Positions 52,269 to 64,000 of a stretch of 64,000 nucleotides of DNA are shown piece by piece. Below the pieces are notes generated by a model. That model was not told the DNA's origin, did not search any database, and saw only the letters and a program-made list of their open reading frames with translations. The first letter of the stretch is position 1; every line of letters begins with the position of its first letter. Made by a program: the position numbers and the translations under genes. This DNA is from Diplosphaera chodatii (taxonomy: Eukaryota > Chlorophyta > Trebouxiophyceae > Prasiolales > Stichococcaceae), in assembly GCA_032358165.1 (NCBI GenBank), contig JAALGY010000031.1, positions 1,302,001 through 1,366,000 on the forward strand, read 5' to 3'.

Positions 52269-52974
52269 CAGCATTGGCAATCACACAGTTGTCAATACAA
52301 GCTTCGGGCACAGCGTGCATGGTACCGTACACCGCATCAGCAATTAGTTGGGTCTTGCTTGTAATGGCGCCTGAAGACAGCTGAGCTGTCGCCCGCCTGT
52401 TTGTAAGCGAGTCAAAGTTTGTTGTTGACGAGGTCTTAGCACTCGTATGTTGTCGTAGGTAGATAGGCTGCATCACATAGGTTGCGAAAATGCTTGCAGA
52501 AGGGTTACTAACTCTCACTACCTCACGATGTTACCTCAATAATGGAACAACGCCTAAACTCTGCATCTAGCAATGCATACACGGTGGTCAGCTCTGCGAC
52601 ATTCTGCTGATATGGAAAGCAAGGTTACTCCTGGAGATAGCAAAAGGAAATTTCAGCACACCCTGCGCCTGCGTCAGCGACTGCACGCTGGTGTGACAGT
52701 CACATCGATATATAGCTGTCAGAAAACACAACCACAGAAGGCAGAATGAATACCAGTGCATCTTGGATACTTCAGCGTTGCAGTCACTTCGGTAGTGCTA
52801 TCAGGTGCGTGCTGCGCCAGCATCTGACAGGCAGTGCACATCAACTGGCTCCAGCTGGACTTGCATCCAGTTGTGCCAGTTGATGATGCAGCTGATGATG
52901 GAGCTGTTCCATTGAGGTTTGACCTCTGTTTGCGCATCTCGTGGCTGACGACTGTGCCTACTACATCTTCATGA
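52269..52974. other. Convergent intergenic region
   Basis: Holds the 3' ends of the subtilase (plus) and the GH-like gene (minus). A TGTAA word at 52360-52364, 92 bases after the subtilase stop, could be its polyadenylation signal. No gene was recognised. Confidence 0.4.
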
Positions 52975-55900
52975 TCATCGGACGTACCCCAAAACCTTTT
53001 CGTTGTACCAGGGCAGCGGGCACGCTGTGCCGAATGTGTGGATGTCGCGCCGGCCTTTGTTGGGGCCGGGCTTTGGGTAGTAGCACCGCCTGAGGGGGCG
53101 CAGCATGCCACGACCCTGCAGTGGAGCGGCCACTTCTGGTGCCTGACTCTGCGGACAGTTGCATGCGCCCCTGCACACGGTGTCCTGCTAAACCCTGTAA
53201 GCAACCTGACGATCAGTCGATGCAGCAGTCGGCCCCACCTTGTTCACAGCAATGAAGCCGAGGTGGGTGACGACACGGTCCTTGACCTGCATGCAGAGGC
53301 AGTTGCCTCTAGAAACGCCCGGTCTGCACACCCCACGTGCTTGGGGCCCACCGGCATCAGGCTGCAACTGCTGCAACATCCCGTACCACTGCGACTGGCA
53401 TGCTGCATCGTTTTCTTTCCCTGCATTCTGTTAGGCACATCCTTTGACAGGGTTGTCACCACGGCGTACCGTGAGGAACTTGTCGCAGGCAGAGTTGGTG
53501 GCCATGAACGCGGGCCATGCCGGCCGGCTGCGGCTGCGGCAGGCGTACAGCGGGATGCGCTTGTCGACGTATGGCGTCCTGACGATGGAACTCGGGTCGC
53601 CCCTCTGCGGCTTGAGCAGCGTCTGCGGTCGTGTCGCCGTCCGGGCCTGCACCCCCACGCGCCAGGCCGCAGGTGAGTGATCCAGTCAGACGGCTGTTCT
53701 GGCGATATGTGTCCCTATCTGGCTGCTAAATCGACACGATGGGGTCTTTGCAACCACGAGCTGGCGGACAGCTCAGCAATCGCTGTGGTGTGGCACAGCG
53801 CTTCTGGGGCAGTGCTCACCCCCAGTGCCCCCGTCGCGTACATGCCAAACATGCCCCTGCCCGCATTGTACCACTTGAAGTACGTACTGAATTTTGTGCC
53901 TGCGTGCCAGCAGCGACAATAGGCGTCACACTCTTCAGATTTGTGGCACGAGCAGGAGGCTGTTGCATGCCGCTCGTCAGCAGAAGTGCCTTGACTGCAT
54001 ATACTCAGATGCATGCTCGTGCAACACAACAAGTTCGTACCGACACAGCACAGCTCTTTGGTCGGACAAACGGTCGACTTCGTTGCCCATTGCCGACGGA
54101 ACACCCGGATGCAGGAAGCAGCAATATCGTACAGGGCTGAGCCGCCCTCCACTGTCGGCTCAATATCGCGTCCAAAGCTTGCACCGTAGACATCCTAGCC
54201 AAGCATGGGAGGGGAGAGGTTGTAAGATCTCCAGGTTCAGAATGGCCCTATGCTGTTGACAGGCGGAAAGACGGCATCTCCCCAGCAGCGTGCATGCTTC
54301 ATGCACAGTACAGTGCAGAGTCTGCAGATGTGGTGCCCCTCACCACGAAAGCCTTCCCGTTCATGAACCTGTCCAACTCCACCCCCATCGATCGGCCGCC
54401 GACAACGTTTCCCTGAGGAGCAACACGATGCAGAACAATGAGCAGTTGCAGGAGCACATTGCGCCACAGTGGACGTCACAATGCCTTGAGCAGGAGCATA
54501 CACCTGAGGGCTACATATGAACGAACATCGTGCACCTTTCCCGACCTGCAAAAAGCACTGTCATAGCAGAATGGCAATTTGATGCAGAAAGGCCACCACA
54601 CCTGGGGCTGTGCAATAAACTCGTTCCAACCCGTTATGAAGATCCAGTCTGGCTTCTTTGCAAATGCTGTCTGCCACTGTTTCCGGAAGGTGATGCCTGA
54701 CCATTGGCCGATTGCCTGCACAAGGATATCACTGCATGACATGTCCGGCCTTCGCCAAGTTGCAGCACATGTGGCTCCGTGACCAGTCAGTGATGCTGGC
54801 CTGCGGTAGCTGATCGCCATCGCGCCACACCCCACCTGATATGGTATCGATGCATAGGTAAGCTGGTAGGATGGGCCGACTGCCATTTGCGACCCAACCA
54901 GCCGTGATGACTTGGGTGTCATCTTCTGGCTGCACGCCTCATCCTGCATGAAGGCTGGCACCTTGCACACTGCAAGAGCAGACCGCAGAAACACATGTCG
55001 GTTGACGGCTGGCGACGCACATAGAACCTTCCCCTGTGTGTTTAGTGTTGAGCTGCAGCGTCAAAGACATAGCACATGCTCACAACGTTTCATAAGAGGA
55101 GTAAGCCAATGGTTGGATGCACACAGCAGAGCGCGCTCACTGCTGAAGAAGGACCAGCCGCCGCTGCCCTGCTGCCCCACCCACATCCCCTGGGCGGCGA
55201 TGTCGCTCCGCTCGCCATTGGTCTCGATGTAAGACAGCACCGTCTTGTCGATGGGGGAGTGGGATGGGTAGAAGAAAACTTTCTTCTTCCGGACGTTGTC
55301 ACGCAGCACCAGGCGGTCGAAGGCCCTGCAGCGCACGTCGCACAGGTTCGGCGGCCGGGGCATGTGCTGAGCTGTACGTCGGGTTGGCACATAACTTCAA
55401 GCAGACACGGAGCGGCCCTACTGCTCATTTGCAGGTAAGGTGCGCCGCCACCAAACAACGGAGTCAGGCACATGAGAGGTGGACGCACGGTGTGTTGTAG
55501 AGCGTCAGGACTTTGGGGAAGCTGAACTTCTTGAGGTTCAGGGTTGACAGTGGCTGCGCGGATGGCAGCTTCTGCCACATAGCAATGTCCGGCGTCCGTT
55601 CACCCGCTGCCCGCATGCTGTATCACACCAAAGCGAGCTCTGAAACTGACCTTGAGCGTCTCCTAGGTGTGCTGGCCAGCAGAGGTCAAGGAATTAGCAC
55701 GATGATAAATTGCAATGCAGGTGGAGCAGGGGCCACTCACGCTGACCATACTTCAAACAGCACTTGTAGAGGCCGAAGCTGGAGGGCATCAGCCGTGGGG
55801 TCATAAGAATCAATGTTCGTGCCATCGACGACGACATAGTCTGCATGGCATGGCAGGCCGGGTGCTTGTTGCTTGATGCTTTGCTTGTGTATTTCAGGCA

Positions 55901-57236
55901 GTTCGTGGCAGTCATGTTGAGCAGAGATAGAATACGACACGTCAGTTGTGTGTACCAATGCCAGCTGCCATCAGCTGCCGAGCATGCTTCTGCACAGTGG
56001 CCTCCCAGTCGGAGCAGTCCGGCACATTCGAAGCTGTGGCATAGTTGCCCTCGTTCACTGCAGGAGCACCACGTGTGCTGCAATCAGCTCAGTTGTCAGT
56101 CACTTTGCGACTCAAGTGTGAAAATAAACGACATCAAACAGGCATGTCAACATCGTCAGGTGGCCTCCACCTTTGCTGTACAGCAGGTTCCCTGGTGACC
56201 TGCAGCATCAACATGGTGCCACGTTCGCACAAGCAACCTGCGTGATTTTCAATAAATTGGCAGATGCTCGACAGGCAGGTGCCTCACCGCCTGTGATTGA
56301 TGCAGTAGAAGTTCTGCTGCGGCCGGGCATGCCTGCAGTTGCAGGCGACATGCCCAGTGTCAGTCCGAGCACCTGCCATTTGCAGCTAGTTTACAGGGTG
56401 CTTCCAGTGGGGAGACCGCAGCTCCACAGGGGCCACTCAGCCAGCTCACGCACCAGTAGAAGTTCAGCCCAATATCGGCCTGCTTGTGATCCTCCAGGAC
56501 CGCTGACATGGACACGCCCCGGAACTTGCCGTCAGCAAAGAAGCTCTGCGAGCGGAGGACGTCCTCCACGCTGTACGCAGTGGCGCCAGCCTTGCGGATG
56601 TTCTGCGTGGCGACCCACGCGGGCTGGTGCCTGCGCACCGTACATGCACACAGTGTGTCGGCTCCGCCATGCTGGTGCTCACGACTCGCCCTTCGAAACA
56701 CTGCAACAGCTGGGCTGGGAGCATCCTAGCATCCACCGTCACCACGCTCCGGGAGGGACATGTGTATGCTGCGGCGTGGCTCACCAGCCGCTGTACATGA
56801 CGCCGATGCGTTGGCAGGGTTTGCCGTTGGGCCCCGGCACCGCGCGGCAGTCCATGGGGCAGTTGCTGCAGCTCTCCCCGGCGTCGCACTTGCCGTTGCC
56901 GCACAGGGTGGCGGCCGCTGCCACCCGCTGATTGGCTGTGGCTGCCGCCGGCCGGTCTGGCGCCGCGCCCGGCAGCGGCCCAACTCTGAGGGCGGCAGCC
57001 TCGCTGCCTGCACGGCGTGCCGCCGCTGCTGCTGAGTCATCCGCCACCTTCTGCAGACCGTATGCTCGGGTCTGTAGCGTCTGCGTTATGTGCACATACG
57101 CTGGATCGGTCGCCTGCGCAGCGGCGCCCGGCACCGCCATCGCCCATGCCGCCGCAGCAATTTGAACGCCCAGCAGCAGCGCGAGCCCTCGGCTGTGCAG
57201 CGGGCGCAGCAGCCGCGACATACTGCATTGTGTCAC
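52975..57236 (-). CDS. Secreted glycoside-hydrolase-like protein with Cys-rich N-terminal and C-terminal modules
   Basis: A many-exon minus-strand gene. The start is 57236 or the in-frame Met at 57221. A signal peptide (LALLLGVQIAAAAWAMAVPG) ends near AAAQ. A Cys-rich knot follows: CGNGKCDAGESCSNCPMDC. Next come exons with WVATQNIRKAGATAYSVED, DCSDWEATVQKHARQLMAAG, DYVVVDGTNIDSYDPTADAL, KKVFFYPSHSPIDKTVLSYI, then KKPDWIFITGWNEFIAQPQ and GRDIEPTVEGGSALYDIAAS. These read as one (beta/alpha)8-type glycoside-hydrolase-like domain, with Glu in GWNEF as a candidate catalytic residue. The C-terminal exons (VDKRIPLYACRSRSRPAWPA, RRCYYPKPGPNKGRRDIH, EKVLGYVR then stop at 52975) resemble the repeated PLYxC...LGYV modules of secreted proteins. 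I cannot name the GH family or substrate. Several exon junctions are approximate. Confidence 0.65.
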
Positions 57237-57486
57237 AGACGCATCAGGGGCCCGCCGATCAGTACACCGTCCTGCAAAGGCGCACAGCTCATCACGCTAC
57301 GGAGTACTGTTAGATAGTTGAAGGGGTCAAGGACGATCTGGGCAGCTCTGCTCTAACGGACTCGGTCATGCTGGTGAAACATTGACGGCTGGCACTGAGC
57401 ATGTTGAACGAGCTGCGGCGTGTGCGAGGGGTAAGTGATAAAGCGACTGCGTGATGCGTTGTCGAAGGCTGCGCAGGCAGTAGCGT

Positions 57487-57933
57487 TTGCCAGGCTGGGA
57501 TCGACGCGGCGGTCGCGACGCGTCACTTTCGCAACCCACAAGCGCTGATTTGCCGTGTGGAAGGCAGCCCACGGGAGCTGAATCACAGCAGGAACGCCTG
57601 CACCTGCTGTTTGCCACTCTTTCGCCGAAACCTCCGACGCCGCGCCTGAAGGTCCTCAACCGGGCGTTTGACTGCCAAAGTTCGTCAAATAGTCCGGCTT
57701 TCCCCACGCCTGCACCTGGCGGCCGGCTGGCCGCGCTGGCTGCACCCGTCTGCCAACTGGAACGTGCACTTGCCCGTGCATTACCTGTCCGGGGCGCAAT
57801 TGCGGCCGCACAGCAGAGGGCACACCCGCTGCGGCTGCGCACAACTCTTCTAACCGTGTACGCCGCCAGCGCGCGGAAGGTAGCTGCCAAGTCCTCCACC
57901 GCGCAGAAGTCGGGCTGGAAGCGGCTTGCCTAA
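57487..57933 (+). CDS. Unassigned open frame in a GC-rich block
   Basis: A 148-codon frame from MPGWDRRGG to GWKRLA. The block is GC-rich and also open on the minus strand over nearly the same span (57366-57899), so openness alone proves little. The composition (Ala, Arg, Pro, Ser; few acidic residues) would suit a transit peptide, such as the first exon of a plastid protein, but no following exon was recognised. No function is assigned. Confidence 0.2.
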   Translation: MPGWDRRGGRDASLSQPTSADLPCGRQPTGAESQQERLHLLFATLSPKPPTPRLKVLNRAFDCQSSSNSPAFPTPAPGGRLAALAAPVCQLERALARALPVRGAIAAAQQRAHPLRLRTTLLTVYAASARKVAAKSSTAQKSGWKRLA

Positions 57934-58104
57934 TGCTGATGCTTGCCAACTGGCACTATGACAACGTGGCATTTGCCAAATTGGCTGGTCAGACCAAGGG
58001 CTCCGTGTAGTGCTGACCCGAAGGGCAGCTAGAGGTCCGCAAAGCCACAAGTCCTAACCTAATGCAGGGACAACGCACCCGACACAATGCTGCAAATGTT
58101 GATG

Positions 58105-58150
58105 TTGGCTTCATATCCAGCAGGACATTGGCTTCATATCCAGCAGCACA
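58105..58150. repeat. Tandem duplication of a 23-base unit
   Basis: Two head-to-tail copies, 58105-58127 and 58128-58150, beginning TTGGCTTCATATCCAGCAG and differing at one base. They lie just past the stop of the acyl-CoA synthetase gene, probably in its 3' UTR. Confidence 0.9.
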
Positions 58151-58191
58151 TTGCAAGGTTGTGGAGGCCCAAAGTGAAGTGCCCCAGCCCA

Positions 58192-61100
58192 TCATTTTGC
58201 GCTGCTGTCTAGCTGCTCGTACATTGCAGCGATGGCAGCCTTGAAGGCGGCCGATGCCTGCGGCCGCTTCAGCTTGAAGGTGGGCGTCATGAGGCCGTTC
58301 TCCACACTGAACAGGTCCGGCGTCAGGTGCACCGCAGCCACCTGTCACAGCAGCTGCCAGGCGTCACATATTCACGAGCCGTAAACAAAGCTTTGTGTGG
58401 AGTTAATCTTAGTGCAGCATGCAGTGGACATCACAGTAGACAGGTCAGACACGTGCCGCAGGCAGCTGCGCACCTGCTCAAAGCTGTTGAGCTTGGCGGC
58501 CTTGCCCTCGGTCCGCATGCTGGCCAGCACCGCCGCCCTCACCGCCTTGTTCTTGCACAGCGTGTGCAGCTCGCGGGGCAGCCCCCTGCAGTTAACACCA
58601 CGCAGCTCTCGCCACACAGCTTGCCGCTTGCGCGAGACAGTGGTCTGGACTGCTGCACACACATAACTCAGGATCAAGAGCACCAGCGCATCAATCTGCC
58701 GTCTGTGCCGCGCTGTGGTGCCGGCGCACCTGGAGGCGGCCCAGGGGAGCAGGTAGTCGGGGTCCGGCACCACCACAGCCACCAGCTGATGTCGCAGGCT
58801 GTCGCCGAACACGAAGGACTGTGCGACGAACGGCGACCGCACATACACATTCTCGATCTTCTCGGGTGCGACATACTCGCCTGCACGGCAGAGCAGGCAT
58901 CCAGTCTTAGAGCGAGCGGGTCGCATGTCACACCATGCAGGTACATCTGCAGAAAACCGGTCAATCCTGATGCGAGCCGTTAAAGCCAATGACATATGTT
59001 GAGGGAGGACAAGGAAGTGCACCCTGTGCAAGCTTGAAGATGTTCTTCTTCCTGTCAATAATCTTCAGGCGGCCGCCCTGAAGCCATGTGCCGACGTCGC
59101 CTGCACCCAATGGTCATTATGTTTGAATGATGCACAGTCCCCTAAGCAGAAGGGGACCCTGACTGCACTAGCTATGAGGCCAGCCAGCTCCACTGAAACC
59201 ACGTGTGTGCTGCCCGAAGCCGTGCACAAGAAATACGACGTTACCAAGGGTGCAGTCACATGACTCCCACCGGTGTGCAGCCAGCCGTCCTCGTCCAGCA
59301 CCTCCCGCGTCTGCTCACCGGCCTTGTAGTACCCCTGGAAGATGGACGGGCCCCGCACACAGATCTGCGCCCACAAGCAGGGCACATTCTCATCCGACGT
59401 GAGGTCCAGCATCTGGCCGCCTGTCGACCAAGGTGGACTGCTGCTCCACATGGCAGCGCTGGGGAGCCCAGCTGCCTCTTGGATGTACCCAGGAGTACAT
59501 CAGCATGCAAAGAGGCTCACCTCGCCACGCGGGTGCGGCTTGTCAGCATTGGTGTAGTTCATCTCTGGAATGTCCACCAGCTTGATCTCGCAGCACACCA
59601 CGGGGCCGCCCACATGGCCGCCCATCGCATCGCCGTGGGAAGTCATGCTGATGACGCAACATGTCTCAGTCATACCGTAGCCCTGCAGCATGCAGCATGC
59701 TCGTGGGCATTGGGCTGCTGGTGTCAGGGGCAAGCAGTGAAATGCCACACGGCGCACATAAAGAGCAAACTAGGCACATCCAAAAGTGACGCCACAGGGG
59801 CAACCATATGGGCGCACCTCAATGACGGTGGCACCGAAGCAGATGCGCAGGAAGTCGAAGACCTCTGCACTGATAGGTGACGCCCCTGTTGTCATCAGGC
59901 GCACCTGGCCTGTGGAAAGCAGCATCACACAGGTGTGGAGCAAGTGACACCCTGAAGCGAAGCGTAGCTCGCACATGCTTGGCACATGTGAATGCAAACA
60001 CCGAGCACAGGCTAGGTGGCTGTCGGCATGAGGTCGGCCTCGGAGACCCCACCTCCAAGCCGCGCACGGACTTTGGAGAAGACCAGCCGGTCCCACAGCG
60101 GCCCAAAGCGGCCGCCGCTGAGGTCGCCCCGCTTCAGGGCCGCGCGCTTCGACTCGTACGCCAGGTGGAACAGCTGGCGCGTGACCGGGCTGCTCTGCGC
60201 GATGGTGCCCATGACCTGCGGCGCAATGCTGTCACAGCTGGCCGGCGGCTGCAATGGCCGTGGTTGATGCGCCGCCAGGCAGATGTACATTCATCTGACT
60301 CACTTTGCTGCACAGACAGGCGACCAAGTTTCCGGCACCTTGTCATAGATGCGGTTGTACAGGCGCGGCACCGATGTGAACAGTGTCGGCTGCAGCTCTT
60401 CGATGTCCTCCAGCAGCGTGAGGACATCCCCACGGTAAAAGCCCACCTGCGCAAGCGAGTGATGCATCAGTTGCTTACTGCAATTAATAGGTTGACAAAA
60501 ACTGCAGTGTACGCCGAGTCCAGACGATGAAGATGGTCAAGCAGCGCAGGTGCCGCTCACCGCGCAGCCAAAGTGCGTTGCCGTCACCATGGTCACCCGC
60601 TCGTAGATGTGCGCCAGCGGCAGGTATGATATGTGTCGATCACCTGTGTGCAGGTGACTTGCAGATCTAGCAGAGGATGCAGCAACACACATGTGTGTCA
60701 CAACAGGTCGCTCACAGAAGGGTGAAGGAGTGCTCACCTGGGCCGACTGGCACAAAGGCCGCCATGCCAGCAGAATTTGCGATGAAGTTGGCATGCGAGA
60801 GCACGGCGCCCTTCGGCACGCCTGTCGTGCCGGACGTGTAGCAGATGGTCGCGACATCGCTCGGCGCCGGTGGCACATGCGACCGCAGGTGCCGTCGCCC
60901 TGGCACATGTGACACACGTCCCTGTCAGGATGACTGCTGCTGAAGCCTGTCGAGGTGGTGGTAGCAGGTCATTGGGCCACGGCCGGGCCCCGCACCTGCC
61001 GCCTGCACCTCCTCCAGCGTCACGATGCGCGCCTTTGTGCCCCGCGGCGGCGACACCCCAGCATCGCTAGGGCTGCCATTGTACACGACCTGCGACGAGG

Positions 61101-62170
61101 CGGGCACTGGTGAGCACATTTGGAAACATTGGTGCGGCCTGCTGGCTGCTTGATGCATGTAAAATGCAACGCATGTCCCTGACACCGACAGCAGCTTGCA
61201 TGCAACGACCCGACTCACCACGAGCTGGATCGTGGGACACTCCGCGAGGCACGGCAGCAGCACTGACAGCAGGTTGGCTGAGCAGGCAATGGCCGCAAGC
61301 TCTGCATGGCCGCTGATGTAGCGGACCGCGTCCGGTCCCAGCGTGTCGTACAGCGGCACCGTGACCATGGAGTATGCGTTGCACGCCTCAGCCGTCAGCA
61401 CCCACCCAGTGCAGTTCACCGAGTAGATGCCCACAGTCTGATGCGGCGCCAAGCCATAGTGCAGGAGCCCCGAGCCCAGCTCCGTCCGCAGCTCACCAAA
61501 CTGCAGGCGCGGCACACCCCACTCAGCAGCAGGGTGACATTCAGCTGCGCCGTGCATGTGTGAGATGCAGCACGGACACGACCGGCGCCATGAGCAGTGT
61601 CAGCCCACCCGCTTGTATGTTGTCCACTTGTAAGGTCCCGGCTCGCCCTGCGAGTTGACCTGCCGCTCACCCAGATAAGGTGCCTGCACAGATGAACAAA
61701 GAACATTCTTGGCAACGAGCAGGAACCGACTGAGCATGATATCTGGGGTGCTCTGCATGATTTGCGTGACGCCGACGGCGGCAGGACCTAAATTGCGCAG
61801 AGCCTACCTCTGGATGCCTGGAGATGGTCGTCTCGATGCAGTCATATAGCGTTTTGATATGGTCGTCTGGTGCATCATAGCCGCTGGAAAGGTAGTGCGG
61901 ATGCACCGTTGATCTGTAGCAGGACAAACAGCTGGCTTGATGCCTGAGCGCAGCGCATATAGCATGCACCGGCAAGTCCCTTGTGGCCCAACCGCACCTG
62001 TGTACGACCCAGGGTCCGTCTGTGGACAGCTTCTCAGGCAGCTCGACACTGTACTGTGCGCCTTCTGCATCACTCGGTGCTGCACTGCACGGGTTCCGGC
62101 CGACACTTGGGCTGCAATCCTCAGTGACATGGTTTCGCAATGACGCGAGGCGTCCCTGCGCGACCTCCAT
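58192..62170 (-). CDS. Long-chain acyl-CoA synthetase, possibly peroxisomal (LACS6/7-like)
   Basis: Activates long-chain fatty acids to acyl-CoA using ATP and coenzyme A. It is a many-exon gene; the first exon 62170-61998 gives [15 protein letters not shown] and then [19 protein letters not shown]. Conserved parts seen in order: [39 protein letters not shown], the AMP-binding motif [19 protein letters not shown] (near 60810), [69 protein letters not shown] with [30 protein letters not shown] and FKLKRPQA. The end is [10 protein letters not shown], stop at 58192. RLASLRNHV fits the type 2 peroxisomal signal except for its last position, so a peroxisomal beta-oxidation role is plausible. A longer start at 62254 is in frame but would bury that signal. 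Confidence 0.93.
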
Positions 62171-62616
62171 TTGCAAACGCTCAGCAGAATCACAAAAGTA
62201 ACATGTCAAGTACGCATGGTGTTGCCGCTTGTAGCACTGCAGCAACTGAGCCAAGATGGCAGGATGGAGCCAACTGGCTGAGTCAGCTCTGCTTCAGGGC
62301 GTGGTTCTGCAGCTGATGGGCTCGCTGCATAGGTGCATACACTGCAGCAGCACTTATGCGATTGTGTACTGTGCAACACGACTCTCAACTGTTGCAGAAC
62401 GAAGATTTGAAGCGTCAGCTAAAGGTCTGCATATAAAGCTGCCTGCCGTTTGTGTGTGGCCTTGCGCCCCTCACGCTTGTGCCAAGAAGCGGAGCTTGGC
62501 GGCTGTCGACTTACACGGGCAACGCTGCTGAGTGGATTTAAGCGATAGAACACAGCTGAGTGCACAGCTGCAGCTGCCGACTGGCAGCACCGAAGCCTGG
62601 GGTTGTGGCGGCCGGC
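62171..62616. promoter_or_regulatory. Divergent promoter region between LACS and ESF2 genes
   Basis: The 446 bases between the acyl-CoA synthetase start (minus) and the ESF2-like start (plus). No specific element was recognised. Confidence 0.45.
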
Positions 62617-63928
62617 ATGCAGGGAGTAGAGAGAGAGGAGGACTGGACAGACGCAGACGAGGCAGACGTGCCGTCTCAGGCTCAGTGTCTTGATGAAGAG
62701 CTCTTACCACGTTCGGGTGGTGAGGCGGCAGCAGCTGCGGACGACCCATTGGGGGCCAAGCCTGCAACCGGCAAACGGCGGAGAAAGGGTGCGGCATGTT
62801 GCAGATTACGGAAACAGCGACCTAACATGACCTGTTCCGTTTCAATATCACTTGATAATTCACGTGGAACTGCCTGACACGAATGTTGCTGTACTGCAGG
62901 CGTCGTATACATAAGCCGCATCCCGCCGCACCTGGTGCGCTGCCTTCGCAGCGCACAGAGACTGTAGCTGAAAATCAGAGAAGCGTGTAGACACGCTCCG
63001 GTTGTAGCAAACCAGCTACATTAATGAAGGGCCTGCATTGCTGTCAGCAGCTGTTTGTCACGTCTGATGCAGAAGCCGCAGAAGCTCCGGCACCTGTTAG
63101 AGCAGCATGGCGAGATCGGTCGGCTGTACCTGGCCCCTGAAGCGCCATCACTGCGCGCCAAGCGCAAGCGGCACAAGGGGAACACCGGCAAGAACTTCAC
63201 AGAGGGCTGGGTGGAGTTTGAGGACAAGCGCGTCGCCAAGCAGGTGGCCGTGGCTTTGTTTAATACAAGCCAGCCTCCAACCTCAGTAGCACAGCCACAT
63301 GTCATGGTGTTCTCAGTCAGCATTGCATGCGCCATGTAGGTGGCGAGCATGCTGAATGGCCAGCAAATGGGGGGCAAACGGCGGTCGGCATACCACTATG
63401 ATCTGTGGTGCCTCAAGTACCTGCCCAACTTCAATTGGGAGTCGCTGACAGAGGAGATTGGTGCGTACAGTGCTCTTGCGCAGCAAGGAGTGCTAAGCAT
63501 GCTCCTTCAGACCATCATGTCTTTCTGGTGCAGACCTCTACCATCTGTTGAGTCGTCAACTGGAATAACGGCCAAAGATCCTTCATGCTGTGAACGCAGC
63601 TTATCAGCGCGCCGTGCACGACCAGAAGCTGGCAATGGAGATCTCAGTGGCCAAGCGCGAGCGTGACTTCTACCTGTCGCGCGTCGACAAGTCGAAAGGC
63701 ATTGCCGCCATGCAAGAGCGCAGGGCGCAGCGCGCTGCAGAGTCAGACTCCACCCCAAAGGTGGCAACCGCAGAGGCGATGTCAGCAGGTGTGGAAGCAG
63801 GGGATGCACAGCCAAAGCGTGTACGAGCGTATGGACAGCGCAAGCCCAAGGCAGACAGTGTTGGCGCCAGTGCGTCAACATTGCCGCCATCGCTGCTGTC
63901 ACTCATTGCTGGCAAGCCACAAACTTGA
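62617..63928 (+). CDS. ESF2/ABT1-like pre-rRNA-processing protein
   Basis: Five exons checked in phase: 62617-62788, 62900-62934, 63073-63243, 63340-63460, 63600-63928. They give 275 residues. ESF2/ABT1 is an RRM protein of the small-subunit processome, needed for early 18S rRNA cleavages in the nucleolus. An acidic N-terminus (EREEDWTDADEADV) and the basic stretch GKRRRKG come first. The RRM follows: GVVYISRIPPHL, KLRHLLEQHGEIGRLYLAPE, FTEGWVEFEDKRVAKQVASM, LNGQQMGGKRRSAYHYDLW. After it come the family-specific CLKYLPNFNWESLTEEIAYQ and ISVAKRERDFYLSRVDKSKG. The tail is low-complexity. An in-frame Met at 62560 exists, but the 62617 start suits the family better. Confidence 0.93.
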
Positions 63929-64000
63929 CGGGCACTCAGCGCTTCTAGGTGTGACAATCCATATGTGCAACAGCTGCCTGTTTGTCTGAAACCTATTTGC

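Larger units (their letters stand above)
57237..58191. other. Region between GH-like and acyl-CoA synthetase genes
   Basis: Promoter side of the GH-like gene (minus) and 3' side of the acyl-CoA synthetase gene (minus). It includes a GC-rich block at 57487-57933 listed separately and a 23-base tandem duplication at 58105-58150. Confidence 0.5.

Overview
This is intron-rich, GC-rich nuclear DNA from a green alga. Genes are split into many short exons with GT..AG introns, and there are a few GC..AG introns. Neighbouring genes lie on both strands without operons. The gene content includes chlorophyllide a oxygenase, a REF/SRPP-type lipid-droplet protein, a plant-type SYP4 syntaxin, a plant-type ABCI-family ATPase and a TST-like sugar porter. 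A core chlorophyte is likely, and a trebouxiophyte is my inference; the species cannot be named from the window. Gene models below were assembled by hand from reading-frame continuity across splice junctions. Where phases were checked this is stated.

Layout. 1-410 (+): 3' end of a prostaglandin-E-synthase-2-like gene. 683-9042 (-): SMC6, apparently carrying an N-terminal Tudor-like domain, with one exon that reads as damaged. 9763-12057 (-): single-exon copper amine oxidase with a cysteine-rich tail and a peroxisomal AKL end. 12513-14374 (-): ABCI20/21-like ATPase. 14772-16514 (+): REF/SRPP lipid-droplet protein. 17156-18040 (-): small membrane coiled-coil protein. 18567-26198 (+): PRP16/DHX38 splicing helicase. 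27555-28964 (+): AA15-like lytic polysaccharide monooxygenase. 30133-32052 (+): SYP4/syntaxin-16. 32209-33789 (-): isochorismatase-like hydrolase. 34446-36577 (-): plastid-type HAD protein lacking the catalytic Asp. 37047-40563 (-): chlorophyllide a oxygenase. 41384-45957 (+): sugar porter with a long central loop. 46306-47317 (-): NECAP. 47823-52268 (+): secreted subtilase with a long C-terminal region. 52975-57236 (-): secreted glycoside-hydrolase-like protein. 58192-62170 (-): long-chain acyl-CoA synthetase. 62617-63928 (+): ESF2/ABT1 rRNA-processing factor.

The genes do not form one pathway. Some themes recur. Peroxisome and lipid: amine oxidase, acyl-CoA synthetase, lipid-droplet protein. 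Endomembrane traffic: SYP4, NECAP. RNA and chromosome maintenance: PRP16, ESF2, SMC6. Secreted carbohydrate and protein remodelling: LPMO, GH-like protein, subtilase.
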